A stretch of DNA of 64,000 nucleotides from Bradyrhizobium sp. CCGUVB4N (GCF_024199945.1 NZ_JANADP010000001.1:2170001-2234000), one strand, 5' to 3'; positions 14,834-24,147 are shown, counted from the stretch's first letter. A program made the numbers and translations. Notes: generated by a model not told the origin, from the sequence alone.

Positions 14834-17572
14834 TCAAGTAGGTCGTCGTGATCCCACTTGCCGTCCAAGTCCCGCGTCGTTGAGCCGCATATCTAGCCGG
14901 GCCGCTTCGACCTCCTTTTGACTCGCTACACGAGCCTCGACGAGATCCTCGGTGGCGTGAGCGTCGCCAAGGTCGGTCCGGATGTCATAACGCAGTTCTA
15001 AGAATTCGCTGCGAAAATGGTCCGCACGGAGTCGGTCCAGCGCCTTGCTGATCCAGACCAATGCTTCGGCTGCGTCTCCTTGCCCGCGCCGCGCGCGCGC
15101 CATGAGCCTTTGGAGCCACTCGCTGGTCTCAAGCTCCTTCCGCTCTCGCAGGAGGGCCTCGCCTTCGGCCGGCCGACCCATTTCGATCAGGAGTTCGGCG
15201 CGCCGCTGGAGGTGGAAAAGCTGTGGTCGGACCAGCGACTCATGGAGGGCGAGGGCCTTGGCATGGAAGCCGGAAGCGTCGGCACCCGGCAGGCGGGCTG
15301 CCTCGAAATAGACCTCAGCCCACGCAAAACGATCGCTGTCGGTCTGCAAGCCTTCTAATGCGGGCTCGGAGAGCTGCTTGAAGATGCGTCCAAACATGAC
15401 CGGCTCTTCGGTCGAGAGGTAGCGCCCGAGCGCAGCGAACGCACGAATCGCTTGCAGCACGCCGACATTCGCTGCCTCGACGATCGTTCGCTCGATTGCG
15501 TCTGCATGGCGTCGGATAAGCCCTGCTCGCCAGTTGCCTGAGCCCCATGGCAAGCGCTCGATCACACCCAGGAGAACCGAGTAAGTCACGTTATCTTCGC
15601 CGGGGGCGCGAGCGAGGATTTCATCCACCAGCTCAATCGCCCGAGCCACTGTGGCGGAATTGCCCCGGTAGATATCGATCAACTGCAGGCGGGTTTCGTG
15701 CATGGGCGAGGGCCCGCTCAGCACCTGCTCAAAGAGTTCGGCCGCGGCGGCCGAGTCACCAAGTCTCTTGAGCGCCTTACCCTTATGATGCTGCACTTCG
15801 GCAGCCTGTCTGTCGGTGAGCCCGGGAAGCCCGGTAAGTGTGTCGAAGGCTGACAGGCGTTCCCGCAGCCGGGCCTTGGCGATCTCATCGCCTTCCAGCT
15901 TGTCGTAGAGGAACAGCTGCTCGATCGCTTCGATAATTGCCATCAACTCCAAAGGCGCCGGCGTGCGTCCTGCCAGCGCATTGGCGTCGGCCAATGGGTC
16001 GCCCACGAGTTCGGACCGCAGTTCGGTATGATCCGATACCGTGAGCAGCGCGTAACGGAACGCGGCAGAGCGAGCTCCTGCAGCAATCAGCTTCTTGAGC
16101 TTAGGGAGGAGGATACGCCCGATCGTCCAAAGACGCAGACCAGACTCACTCGCCGCGACTTGCAGATAGGCCTCCAGCGCGGCATCAAGCTCGACGCGCC
16201 GCTCCGGGGGGCACCAGCCGCCGCCGCTCAGCGCCGCGTACACGACATCGTGGAGCCGAATAATCCCGCTTCGGTCAGCAGCCGTAAGCCCGTGGCTGCG
16301 GAGCTTGCGAATGCCGAGCGGCTGGACGACATACTCGAGAAAGTCCTGCCCGCAGGTTGTTTGCTCGGCCCAGGCGAAGACAGACAGCTCGCGCTCGAGG
16401 GCAGGACGCAGGCGCCCCAGGAGCCGGTCGGCGAGGCGCTGGCCATGATGTTCCAGTTCGCCGACAGCCCGACAGTCAAGAACGATCTCGTCCCATGTGG
16501 CGCCCTGCCGCACTGCAGCGCTGATCAGACCCAGGGTCAGCGGATGGCCGCCCACCGTGGACCAGATGATGTCAAACACATCAGCTGGGCACATCGCGCC
16601 ATCCTGGTCGAGCAGGCTCTGTGCCTCCCCACGAACGAACATTGGCAGTTCGTATGAGCCTGGTTGTGCCGACCGCTGCGTGAGGATGATCCGTGAGCGG
16701 GGCCCGCAAAGGTCGCCAAGGCGCGCCGTCGAAAGATCGGGTTCGGCGTCATCGATTACTAACAGACAGGCTCCGGCGCGCAGCAGCGCCGTGACGTTCC
16801 GGGTTTCGCCGCCTCGCACCAAAGGGAGCGCCTGGAGATCTTCAGGCCGACGGACTTCCCCCGCATCTAGCCAGATCACGAGGTCGTACTGATCTTCGTG
16901 GTCTGTGGCGTAAGCGGCAGCTGCCGCTGACTTGCCGAGCCCGGCGATACCGCTGATGGTCACCACTGGACTTTTCGAGAGGCGCCGCGAGACGTCGGCG
17001 TCGACATCGGGGCGAGCAATGCGGCTTCGATCCGGGGCGGGAACCAGGCGGCTCACCGCCTCTTCATCCCGGATCCTCTGTAGCTCAGGCAGGTATGGAG
17101 CGAGCCTTCGAACAACGGTGTCGCTGAAGATCAGCTTTTCGATCAGCTGGGTCGCGATCTCCTCCGCGCCCCACAGGTGCAGAGTCTTGCCCTCCATTTC
17201 CGGCCACGTTCTGACGGCGCTTTCGAACTCCTGGGCGACTTGGGGCCGCTTTCGCTGGCCCGACAGCAGGAAGATGTCCCGTGCGGACGGTTTGCGATTG
17301 AGCGCCTTTCTCAGATCGCCATCTGCCTTGGCCATCGGGCGCTCAAAATAACCACGAGCATCAGAGTACTCGGCGACTATCCGGCCGTCGTCGCTGACTG
17401 TGTCGACCACGCCGCCAACGGCATAGCCGACCAGATTGGTCCCTTGATGGTTCAGAGGCACCTCGAGCAGGGCATCCAGAAATAGTCCGGCAAACCTCTC
17501 GAAATCGGTGGCGATGTAGCCAACTGCACCAGCCAGACGGTCAATTTGCGCGACCTTGCGCTTTGGGTTCAT
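14834..17572 (-). CDS. STAND NTPase with nuclease-like N-terminus and TPR-like C-terminus
   Basis: About 912 residues from the Met at 17572 (a longer start at 17662 is possible). Residues about 10-130 may be a PD-(D/E)XK-like domain: GGVVDTVSDDGRIVAEYSDA has the spaced acidic pattern, with serine where lysine is usual. The NB-ARC/AAA core follows: P-loop SGIAGLGKSAAAAAY, Walker B ACLLVIDDAEPD, LTQRSAQPGSYELPMF, GGHPLTLGL. The C-terminal half is helical TPR-like repeats (HKGKALKRLGDSAAAAELFE, RRAELLIEMGRPAEGEALL). This layout is that of antiviral STAND (Avs-like) sensors, in which repeats bind a phage protein and the N-terminus is the effector. It is convergent with herA. Confidence 0.75.
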   Translation of the reverse strand: MNPKRKVAQIDRLAGAVGYIATDFERFAGLFLDALLEVPLNHQGTNLVGYAVGGVVDTVSDDGRIVAEYSDARGYFERPMAKADGDLRKALNRKPSARDIFLLSGQRKRPQVAQEFESAVRTWPEMEGKTLHLWGAEEIATQLIEKLIFSDTVVRRLAPYLPELQRIRDEEAVSRLVPAPDRSRIARPDVDADVSRRLSKSPVVTISGIAGLGKSAAAAAYATDHEDQYDLVIWLDAGEVRRPEDLQALPLVRGGETRNVTALLRAGACLLVIDDAEPDLSTARLGDLCGPRSRIILTQRSAQPGSYELPMFVRGEAQSLLDQDGAMCPADVFDIIWSTVGGHPLTLGLISAAVRQGATWDEIVLDCRAVGELEHHGQRLADRLLGRLRPALERELSVFAWAEQTTCGQDFLEYVVQPLGIRKLRSHGLTAADRSGIIRLHDVVYAALSGGGWCPPERRVELDAALEAYLQVAASESGLRLWTIGRILLPKLKKLIAAGARSAAFRYALLTVSDHTELRSELVGDPLADANALAGRTPAPLELMAIIEAIEQLFLYDKLEGDEIAKARLRERLSAFDTLTGLPGLTDRQAAEVQHHKGKALKRLGDSAAAAELFEQVLSGPSPMHETRLQLIDIYRGNSATVARAIELVDEILARAPGEDNVTYSVLLGVIERLPWGSGNWRAGLIRRHADAIERTIVEAANVGVLQAIRAFAALGRYLSTEEPVMFGRIFKQLSEPALEGLQTDSDRFAWAEVYFEAARLPGADASGFHAKALALHESLVRPQLFHLQRRAELLIEMGRPAEGEALLRERKELETSEWLQRLMARARRGQGDAAEALVWISKALDRLRADHFRSEFLELRYDIRTDLGDAHATEDLVEARVASQKEVEAARLDMRLNDAGLGRQVGSRRPT

Positions 17573-17830
17573 CTTGAATTCTCGACTGGTGACACAGCTT
17601 CCATTCCCGCCGCATATTGTAGCACATCGTCCAACATTTCGATTGCTCCCGAGCGAAAGCAAATCGGTGCATAGAGCCAGCTACAGGTCTCCCAAACGAG
17701 CTGAACGCCCTCGGCCGACTGGGGCGCTAAGGCGGGCCGACAACCACTTCTTGTGATTGGACCCGAATGACCGAATCGAGGTTATTGAAACCTTCAAAGC
17801 GGTGGCCTCGACGCGAGAAGGAGTGGTGCA

Positions 17831-18319
17831 ATGCAACGGCTCTTTGCGGTTTTGTCGCTTCTGGGTGCTTTGCTGTTTGCGCAGATTCCTGAGCTCCTGC
17901 AACAGTATAGGCAGCGGCTCGGTGGCGCAGCCGACGAGCTGACAGTCATTGTGCGCAACTTCGACGAGGACTCCCGCCGCTCGGGTTATGACCGATCGGG
18001 CGCACTCGGTGTCATGGCGAAAAACGCAGAACAACTGGTGCGCGACCAGGCGCAGCGAATGACGGAATATATTCGAAGGCTGGAGCGGCTGAACGAGCAG
18101 CAATCGGCTTTGGCGAATGGCGTCACGCCTGCGGCCATCCTGGCGGTAGCGGTCGACTATGACAAGCCGATCATGGCGCAAGCCTGGAGCGCCTATGCGC
18201 CCGCGCTTCCGACGACCCTCACGGGCATTGTATTTGCGATCATTGGCTGGTGCTTGTCTTATGCTGCACTCTTGGTTCTCGGCGCTGTTGCCGGCTCACG
18301 AGGCAGAGTCGCTGCGTGA
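17831..18319 (+). CDS. DUF2937 family membrane protein
   Basis: 162 residues with one membrane helix at each end (LFAVLSLLGALLFAQIPELL and LTGIVFAIIGWCLSYAALLV). The periplasmic part is helical and rich in Gln/Arg (QQYRQRLGGAADELTVIVRN), which is the DUF2937 signature. The function of the family is unknown. RBS GAAGGAG precedes the ATG. It stands alone between two minus-strand defence-type genes. Confidence 0.75.
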   Translation: MQRLFAVLSLLGALLFAQIPELLQQYRQRLGGAADELTVIVRNFDEDSRRSGYDRSGALGVMAKNAEQLVRDQAQRMTEYIRRLERLNEQQSALANGVTPAAILAVAVDYDKPIMAQAWSAYAPALPTTLTGIVFAIIGWCLSYAALLVLGAVAGSRGRVAA

Positions 18320-18393
18320 TCCGACGAAACCGAGATTCATCGGCAGGAGGACAGCAAACCGAGCCGTCAAACTCCGCGCGGCGCTTCTATGCC

Positions 18394-19500
18394 TCAACTC
18401 TTATTTGCCGTCTTCACCGCGAGCGGCTGCTGGACGAAGCGCCATAGCGGCAACGCATCACTTTTGTAGTCGGACGATATCAGTGGCGCGAACCAGTTGG
18501 GCCGATGTTCAAGTTCAATTTGCACTGAATCCGGTTCTCCGTTGGCCTGTTGCGAATAGTGGCGGGAAAACATCCGGCTCAGCGTGCCGATTATTTCAAA
18601 TCTCTCGGTGTCCTCGTTGAGCCGTTCCTCGGGCAGCCAAGAAAACTCGATCGCCGACAATCTTCCGTCAGTCACAATGGCCTTGGTCTCCTGCTCGGAC
18701 CATTCCCCGAGATTCATGAATATCCACGCGATCTCCTGCTCGTCCGTACGCGTGAGGACACGATCCTCACTGAGCATCGTGACCTCTCCAACCGTGAAAG
18801 GCGCCATTCCGTCGGGGCCGATGGCGTTGGGCTTGTCGGCGGTTAGCCGAAGTGTGAGCGGCGGCGTTGTGCCGACTGTCATATCGCCGAGCCTGCCCAG
18901 CTCATTGAAGCGGACGGCATGTTTCATGTCGAGCTTGAGGTAGCCATTTTCGTTCAGCAGATCGTGCGGGGACACCAGCGTCCAGATGCCCCATCTGGCC
19001 CAATAGACGGCCACCTTGAGCGTGGCTCGTGTTGCCCGCGCGTAGCTGTCGAGCGAGGACAAATAAGACGGTGTCATGATCTGACGTTCTTGCCGGACCG
19101 GATCCGCCTCGTAGACGTTCTTGACTTCGACCAGCCATTGCTCGTCGTCTTCCAGTACGATCCGGAAATCGGGCGCCCGATATCTGCCGACAGGATAGAC
19201 GCGCCCGGTATCTTCGACCTTCATCAGCTTGTAATGACCAAGCGCCACCACCATGGCTTCGAACATTGCCGCTGTTCGTTGGCCATGTATTAGGGTGTCA
19301 TCGGTCAATGCCTTGTCGAGCTGCGCGCCGATCGCCGCGAGGAATTCCTGGGCTGTCTGGGCCGCCGTTACGGAAATCTTTCGCTCACGGCTGAAGCGGG
19401 CATAGAGATTGAGAAGATCAAATGGTTTGCTCATGTCGGCATCGTTGACTTGAATGCGCGCGTGGGAAAGGTCGAGCCCACGACTTGGTGAAATCGGCAT
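18394..19500 (-). CDS. PD-(D/E)XK nuclease-like protein, former operon partner of the protease
   Basis: 368 residues. The core motif is APDFRIVLEDDEQWLVEVKN (about 108-128), a classical PD-(D/E)XK site with Asp and the ExK. A helical N-terminus (RERKISVTAAQTAQEFLAAI) precedes it; a beta-rich C-terminal part (TPPLTLRLTADKPN, IAWIFMNLGEWSEQETKAI) is unassigned. ATG at 19500 has GGAAG 10 bases before it. If the IS701 at 19536-22292 is removed, this start lies only 31 bases after the stop of the trypsin-like protease, so the two formed one transcription unit. An effector role in phage defence is inferred. Confidence 0.7.
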   Translation of the reverse strand: MPISPSRGLDLSHARIQVNDADMSKPFDLLNLYARFSRERKISVTAAQTAQEFLAAIGAQLDKALTDDTLIHGQRTAAMFEAMVVALGHYKLMKVEDTGRVYPVGRYRAPDFRIVLEDDEQWLVEVKNVYEADPVRQERQIMTPSYLSSLDSYARATRATLKVAVYWARWGIWTLVSPHDLLNENGYLKLDMKHAVRFNELGRLGDMTVGTTPPLTLRLTADKPNAIGPDGMAPFTVGEVTMLSEDRVLTRTDEQEIAWIFMNLGEWSEQETKAIVTDGRLSAIEFSWLPEERLNEDTERFEIIGTLSRMFSRHYSQQANGEPDSVQIELEHRPNWFAPLISSDYKSDALPLWRFVQQPLAVKTANKS

Positions 19501-20410
19501 ACTTGGTCGGCTTCCAATCTAGCTGACCCGCCTAGCACTACTCTGGCAGTTTAGTTTTGCTTGGATCGACGAGGAGTTTCTCACAGTGCGGGCATCGCCG
19601 GGGTGGAGGCTGCGCGAAGAGGTCGAGGATGGCTTGCCTGACGGCCGGCATGCTCGGCTGTGGCGGCGGTCCGGCGATTCTTTTTTTTTCGTCCCGCTGC
19701 TTTGAGGCGGCGGGATTGGAGGAAGGCGTAGGCGATCATGGTCATCAAGGCGTGTCGGTGTAACCCCGTCCAGGATCTCCCTTCGAAGTGGTCGAGGCCA
19801 AGCTCCTCCTTGAGCTGCTGATGGGCCTGCTCACAGACCCATCTGGCTTTGATCGTGGCGACGAGCATCTTGAGGCTCGCATCGGCCGGTAGGTTCGACA
19901 CATAGTATTTTTGCTCGCCAGTCGACCGGCGTTCGCCGACGCGGCGCTTTCCGGCCTTCGCGACAGGGAAGATCAAGGCAACGTCGGTGGGATAAACGTT
20001 CTGGCGTCGCGACAGACCCACCGCCCACAACAGACCGCGCTCGCTCAAAGCCTGACGGAAAGTCCCGCTGGAGCCGTACCCTGAATCGGCAAGCACACAG
20101 CCAAAACGTGCACCGGAGGCGATGACGCGGTCGATCTCCGCGATCGCGATTTCCGGCTTTGTCAGTGCAGTCTGTCTATCCTTCGGCACACCGGCCCGCG
20201 CCATGCGCTCACGATCATCTGTCCAACTCTCGGGTAGGAATAGCCGCAGGCCCACCATCACGGGTACCTCGCGCGACGCCAACGTTACCGAGACCAGCGA
20301 CTGGCAGACCGTATGTTCGTTGTCCGAGAGGTGGCTCGTCCGCAATATGCGATGAGCGAGGGTTGCGCCGGGTGGGCCGACGCCGAGCCTCTCGCATAGG
20401 AGGACGAGCC

Positions 20411-21529
20411 GTGCGGCAGGATAGCAAAATCTACGTGGGACTGGATACGTCGAAGCTGAAGATCTCGGTAGCCGTAGCCGAGGCGGGGCGCGATGGCGAC
20501 GTGCGCTTCATCGGCGAGATCGACAGCACGCCTGATGCGGTGGAGCGATTGATAACGAAGCTCGCCAAAAGGCACCGGGGCCTCGCCTTTTGCTACGAAG
20601 CCGGCCCGACCGGCTACGGTCTCCATCGTCAGATCACACGGCTTGGCCACGACTGCATCGTGGTTGCACCATCACTGATCCCGAAGCGGCCTGGAGAACG
20701 GGTCAAGACCAACCGCCGTGATGCGCTGACCCTGGCCAAGCTGCATCGTGCAGGAGAGCTGACCGCGGTCTGGGTACCGGATCCGGAGCACGAGGCGGTG
20801 CGAGAACTGGTACGTGCCCGGGAAGCCGCGATGGAAGATCTGCGGCGGGCCCGTCAACGCTTGCAGTCCTTCCTGCTCCGTCACGGCCGGGTCTTCACCG
20901 GCCGTCAAGCGTGGACCAAGGCGCATACACGATGGCTGTGCGAGCAACGCTTCGAGCATCCGGCGCAGTATCTCGTGCTGGCCGAGTATCGCCAAGCGAT
21001 CGAGGCCGCCGAGATCCGTCTGAAGCGTCTGGACGACCAGGTTGCCGAGGCGGTGAGTTCATGGTCCATGGCTCCAGTGATCGCCGCCTACCAAGCGCTA
21101 CGCGGCGTCGCCTTCCTGACCGCGGTCACCTTCGTCACCGAAATCGGCGACGTGCGCCGCTTCGACAGCCCGCGCCAACTGATGGCGTATCTTGGCCTGG
21201 TGCCCTGCGAAAACTCTACGGGAGAACGCATCCGGCGGGGCAGCATCACCAAAGCTGGTAATGGCCGGGCGCGCCGCGTGCTCATTGAGGGCGCCTGGAC
21301 CTACCGCTTCCCCGCCCGGATGAGCCGCCTACTGCAGGAGCGGCAGGCCGGCCTGACGAAAGCGGTGTGCGACATCGCCTGGAAAGCCCAAGTCAGACTC
21401 TGCGCTCGCTATCGCAAGCTGATGGCACGCGGCAAACGCCAGGCAGTCGTCACCGTGGCCATCGCCCGGGAAATGGCCGCCTTCCTTTGGGCAATCGGCC
21501 AAGAGGTGGAGCCGCACAGCGCAACCTGA
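20411..21529 (+). CDS. IS110-family transposase (DEDD recombinase)
   Basis: 372 residues from GTG 20411, with GGAGG 8 bases upstream. The N-terminal RuvC-like DEDD domain shows KIYVGLDTSKLKISVAVAEA, CYEAGPTGYGLHRQI and VKTNRRDALTLAKLHRAGEL. The C-terminal Tnp20 domain has LRGVAFLTAVTFVTEIGD, LMAYLGLVPCENSTGERIRR and GNGRARRVLIEGAW, with the candidate catalytic serine in that block. It looks intact. Members of this family use a guide RNA from the element's non-coding end to choose target and donor. Confidence 0.9.
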   Translation: MRQDSKIYVGLDTSKLKISVAVAEAGRDGDVRFIGEIDSTPDAVERLITKLAKRHRGLAFCYEAGPTGYGLHRQITRLGHDCIVVAPSLIPKRPGERVKTNRRDALTLAKLHRAGELTAVWVPDPEHEAVRELVRAREAAMEDLRRARQRLQSFLLRHGRVFTGRQAWTKAHTRWLCEQRFEHPAQYLVLAEYRQAIEAAEIRLKRLDDQVAEAVSSWSMAPVIAAYQALRGVAFLTAVTFVTEIGDVRRFDSPRQLMAYLGLVPCENSTGERIRRGSITKAGNGRARRVLIEGAWTYRFPARMSRLLQERQAGLTKAVCDIAWKAQVRLCARYRKLMARGKRQAVVTVAIAREMAAFLWAIGQEVEPHSAT

Positions 21530-21847
21530 TCGCTTGCTGAATTAGCTACGCTTCCTTCCACCTCAACACAGGAGAACTCTCAGGAGCGACATCATTGTTG
21601 CGCATCGCTGGAGGCAGGGCCCCGGTTGGGGAACTCTCGCACCAATTGTGTGGCCGACATTGTCGATGCCCGCTGGCAGATCGAGACAGCCCCGGACGAA
21701 CAAACGGAAATGCGGTATCCAACCCGCGTATCAGAGTCTACAAACCGTCGTCTCAGCGGCTCTGCCTCCTGCGCTGCGTAACAATCATCCAATTGACAAC
21801 TCCGGCACAAACGGAGGTCGCACCCTCATGCCGATAACCCTGGACAT
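21530..21847 (+). ncRNA. Candidate guide (bridge/seek-type) RNA region of the IS110 element
   Basis: About 318 bases without a credible gene lie between the transposase stop and the right end of the element. In IS1111-type members the guide RNA is encoded here; in IS110 proper it is upstream. The assignment rests on layout alone; guide loops were not resolved by eye. Confidence 0.3.
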
Positions 21848-22292
21848 TCCGAGCGACGAGGCATATTGGGGTGCCACGCCAACCGAGTGAGATCCCTTCT
21901 TGGGCAACGCCGTGTCATCGATGACAAGAAACCCCGCCTCATCACCAACCAGGCCATCTGCCTTCTTCAGCAAAACGGCTTCAAGCGAGGCACTGTCCCA
22001 AACTCCGGCGGTGACGAAATGATGCAGCTGATCGTAGCCGACTTCGCGAGCGCGCGTCGCCATCGGCTGAATGCTCTTGCGGTCTCCTGGACCAATCAGC
22101 CCGGCGATATAGGCTGGACACATCCGCGCTCTAGTCTTGTGCCGTAGCGCCGCGACAAACGGCGCAAGCCAGCGATCGAGATCAGCCTGCCAGTTTACGT
22201 CCATTGATCGGCCCTCCATGAGCCGACCTCCCATGAGTCACAGAAAAACTGATTTGGGAATCCCGCGCCGCTAAAAATCTGCCAAGGTAGTG

Positions 22293-23324
22293 CTAGTCGG
22301 CCGAACCAATAAAGTCATCTGAGCCAGCCCTCAGGGAGCCAAAGCGAACCGAATAGTCCGACGCCAGCGTCGCGCAGATTTCCTCTGCCCTTGCGCGGTC
22401 GTTGGTCATTGCCGCAACATGCCAGGGAGCGTTGCGCACCACCGCCCAACCGCGCACCCATCCTGGGTTCGATGGGTCGACGTGAGGGAGGTTGCGTTGA
22501 AGACCCGGGATCGGCGCAAACCAAAAGGCGTAGGATTGCGCACCGTCGCTTCCCGGCTCGTCGCTTGAGCTGACGAGGCCGATCACCTCTCCGTCCTGGT
22601 TGAACACGGGTCCGCCGCTCATGCCGCCGGGCCAATGGCTGTCGACCGCAAATGTCGGCCAAGGCCGATGTTCGCGGCCACTCGGCAGCACTGCGGTTAC
22701 GCGGCCAATAGACCCATACATGCGCTCGGTCAGAACATCCGCGTCGATCTCGCGGTCCCGTATCGAACGCAGTTCGGGAAACCCAATGGCCATGACCTCA
22801 CCGCCGACCTCGGGCCATTTCCCGGTCAGCCGCAGGGGAAGAAAATCGCGTACTTCGTTCAGGCGCGTGTTGTCTGCTTTGAACGACAGCATCATGCAGT
22901 CGAGTGACATGCGGCTCGAGTCACGGTTGAGCAGCCGATCAAGGGCGATATCTTCTGGCGGGGTGCGAAAGGCGGTCGCTGACGCAATCATCACCATCCC
23001 GTCGACCCCGATCGGGGCACGCCCATAGACAAGCCCCGGGTTGAGAAGACCGACAACCGTCGACCGCGGGCGCGAAGGCCCGAGCCATGTTTCAAGCACG
23101 TGCTGCGCGGTCAGATATCCTCCGAAGGGGTCGATACGGAACGCCGTGCCGAGACCAGAGACGCGGTGTGTGTGGTTGTCGATTGCCAGCAAGGAGATAA
23201 TCGGATGGCGAACCCCCGTCGGGTCTTGGATCAGAAACTGGCGGGGATCGTCTCCGGCTGTGGGGGTGACTGGAAAGGGCATCGCCCAGTCTAGCATGGC
23301 AAGGCGAGTCGCCCTAAGGCGCAT
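22293..23324 (-). CDS. Trypsin-like serine protease
   Basis: 343 residues in the longest frame; Met10 or Met15 are equally possible starts. The chymotrypsin-like triad is visible: His in GTAFRIDPFGGYLTAQHVLE, Asp in MSLDCMMLSFK and Ser in WPGGMSGGPVFNQDGEVIGL. There is no signal peptide, so it should act in the cytoplasm, as do proteases in several defence systems. The TAG stop is part of the CTAG target copy of IS701; without the IS the PD-(D/E)XK gene starts 31 bases later on the same strand. A role in proteolytic activation of the nuclease is inference. Confidence 0.8.
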   Translation of the reverse strand: MRLRATRLAMLDWAMPFPVTPTAGDDPRQFLIQDPTGVRHPIISLLAIDNHTHRVSGLGTAFRIDPFGGYLTAQHVLETWLGPSRPRSTVVGLLNPGLVYGRAPIGVDGMVMIASATAFRTPPEDIALDRLLNRDSSRMSLDCMMLSFKADNTRLNEVRDFLPLRLTGKWPEVGGEVMAIGFPELRSIRDREIDADVLTERMYGSIGRVTAVLPSGREHRPWPTFAVDSHWPGGMSGGPVFNQDGEVIGLVSSSDEPGSDGAQSYAFWFAPIPGLQRNLPHVDPSNPGWVRGWAVVRNAPWHVAAMTNDRARAEEICATLASDYSVRFGSLRAGSDDFIGSAD

Positions 23325-23348
23325 TCAATGTGAAGGCTCATCCGAGTC

Positions 23349-23395
23349 ACAAGGAAACCGGCGCCGCTTTTTTGAGACGGCGCCGGTTTCCTTGT
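23349..23395 (-). terminator. Perfect 18-bp hairpin after the 188-residue gene
   Basis: Arms 23349-23366 and 23378-23395 pair perfectly (core ACCGGCGCCG / CGGCGCCGGT) around an 11-base loop. The hairpin begins 8 bases beyond the stop of the minus-strand gene at 23403. There is no T tail, so either it terminates weakly or it protects the mRNA end and separates this gene from the protease gene. Confidence 0.6.
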
Positions 23396-23402
23396 CAAAG
23401 AT

Positions 23403-23969
23403 CTAGTGAGCGGCGGCACCTTGCTTGATCGCAGAGGCGAAGCCTTCGACGACCCGAACAAATAGATCGGGATCACGCAGTGCGTTCTTGAGCTCCTCAG
23501 CCCAATCCGGATTGGACTCGGTCCACTTGATCAGCGCGGTCGCCTTGACGCCGCGGTGCTTGATCAGGAAGTTGGAGATCTTTGCCGGCACGGCGCCCGC
23601 GACAAAAGCAGCGTTAGCCGGTTCGGCGCGCGCCAGAAGAATGAAGGCCCGTGAGAAGCTCGCGAGATCGTCCTCTTCCGCGAGTTTGGTGAGGAGGTCC
23701 AGTACGGGCCCGGAGGGGGTTGTGTAGGCTGCCGAGCCCTGGGATGCGATCGCCTCGGCAATACGGTGCAGTGTTTCTGGGGGCATGCTCTTAATTCCTT
23801 CGTCAAGGCCGGCGAGCGCTTTGGCTTTTGCCCTGCGATCGGCGGCGAGGTTTCTGATGTCGTTTGCGTCTTGTTCGGTGGGCACCCACACACGGACTTC
23901 CTGCCAGCCTTCAGCCAGGCGAACGTCGCGCTGGCGTTTTACTCGCCTGACTACCGTAGGGTCGGCCAC
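23403..23969 (-). CDS. Small regulator-like protein with autoregulatory inverted repeat
   Basis: 188 residues from a GTG at 23969 with GGAGA 6 bases upstream. The N-terminus (VVRRVKRQRDVRLAEGWQEV then RVWVPTEQDANDIRNLAADR) resembles a ribbon-helix-helix or MazE-like DNA-binding segment. The rest is helical (LVLDLL-type repeats, FSRAFILLARAEPANAAFVA) without a known domain. A perfect 16-bp inverted repeat lies 10-50 bases upstream and is shared with the divergent fic gene, which points to a repressor of both. The exact family is not recognised. Confidence 0.6.
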   Translation of the reverse strand: MADPTVVRRVKRQRDVRLAEGWQEVRVWVPTEQDANDIRNLAADRRAKAKALAGLDEGIKSMPPETLHRIAEAIASQGSAAYTTPSGPVLDLLTKLAEEDDLASFSRAFILLARAEPANAAFVAGAVPAKISNFLIKHRGVKATALIKWTESNPDWAEELKNALRDPDLFVRVVEGFASAIKQGAAAH

Positions 23970-23979
23970 GAAATGTCTC

Positions 23980-24019
23980 CGTACTGTCGTTACGAAACAT
24001 AAGTCGTAACGACAGTACG
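23980..24019. promoter_or_regulatory. Perfect 16-bp inverted repeat, probable operator
   Basis: CGTACTGTCGTTACGA (23980-23995) and TCGTAACGACAGTACG (24004-24019) are exact reverse complements separated by 8 bases. The repeat lies between the divergent regulator-like gene and fic. It is the most likely binding site for the 188-residue protein. Confidence 0.65.
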
Positions 24020-24083
24020 TGCAAGCGGTTCCTTGAAGATGGAACTCAAAAAGCTTACGTAGGATCCCGCGTCAGCCCCTTTA

Positions 24084-24112
24084 TTGAAGTATATATAAAT
24101 AACCTTTATTAT
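24084..24112 (+). promoter_or_regulatory. Sigma-70 type promoter of the fic gene
   Basis: TTGAAG at 24084-24089 and TATTAT at 24107-24112 are separated by 17 bases in an AT-rich tract, 35 bases before the TTG start of fic. Confidence 0.5.
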
Positions 24113-24147
24113 GATGCCGAGATTAGCTCCTCTGCGAAAGGTTTCCA

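Larger units (their letters stand above)
20329..21847. mobile_element. IS110-family element inserted in IS701
   Basis: Bounds are estimated from where IS701 coding sequence stops and resumes; TCCGAG is present at both junctions (20323-20328 and 21848-21853). The element is about 1.5 kb with 82 bases before and about 318 bases after the transposase. That long downstream non-coding end resembles the IS1111 arrangement more than IS110 proper. Confidence 0.65.
19581..22201 (-). pseudogene. IS701 transposase, two halves separated by an IS110-type element
   Basis: The N-terminal half runs from Met 22201 (MDVNWQADLDRWLAPFVAAL) through VIDDTALPKKGSHSVGVAPQ, which holds the first catalytic Asp, to about 21853. 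The C-terminal half runs from about 20323 (VCQSLVSVTLASREVPVMVG) through VLADSGYGSSGTFRQAL and VCEQAHQQLKEELGLDHFEG to 19581. Both halves read in one order when the inserted element is removed. The C-terminal tail is slightly degenerate. Confidence 0.8.
19536..22292. mobile_element. IS701-family element (copy 1), split by an IS110-type insertion
   Basis: Both sides are flanked by CTAG (19532-19535 and 22293-22296), the 4-bp YTAR-type target duplication of IS701. Terminal repeats are CACTACTCTGGCAG on the left and its near match CACTACCTTGGCAG on the right (reverse strand). The transposase lies on the minus strand and is interrupted by a second element at about 20329-21847. The right CTAG supplies the TAG stop codon of the upstream protease gene. 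Confidence 0.8.
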
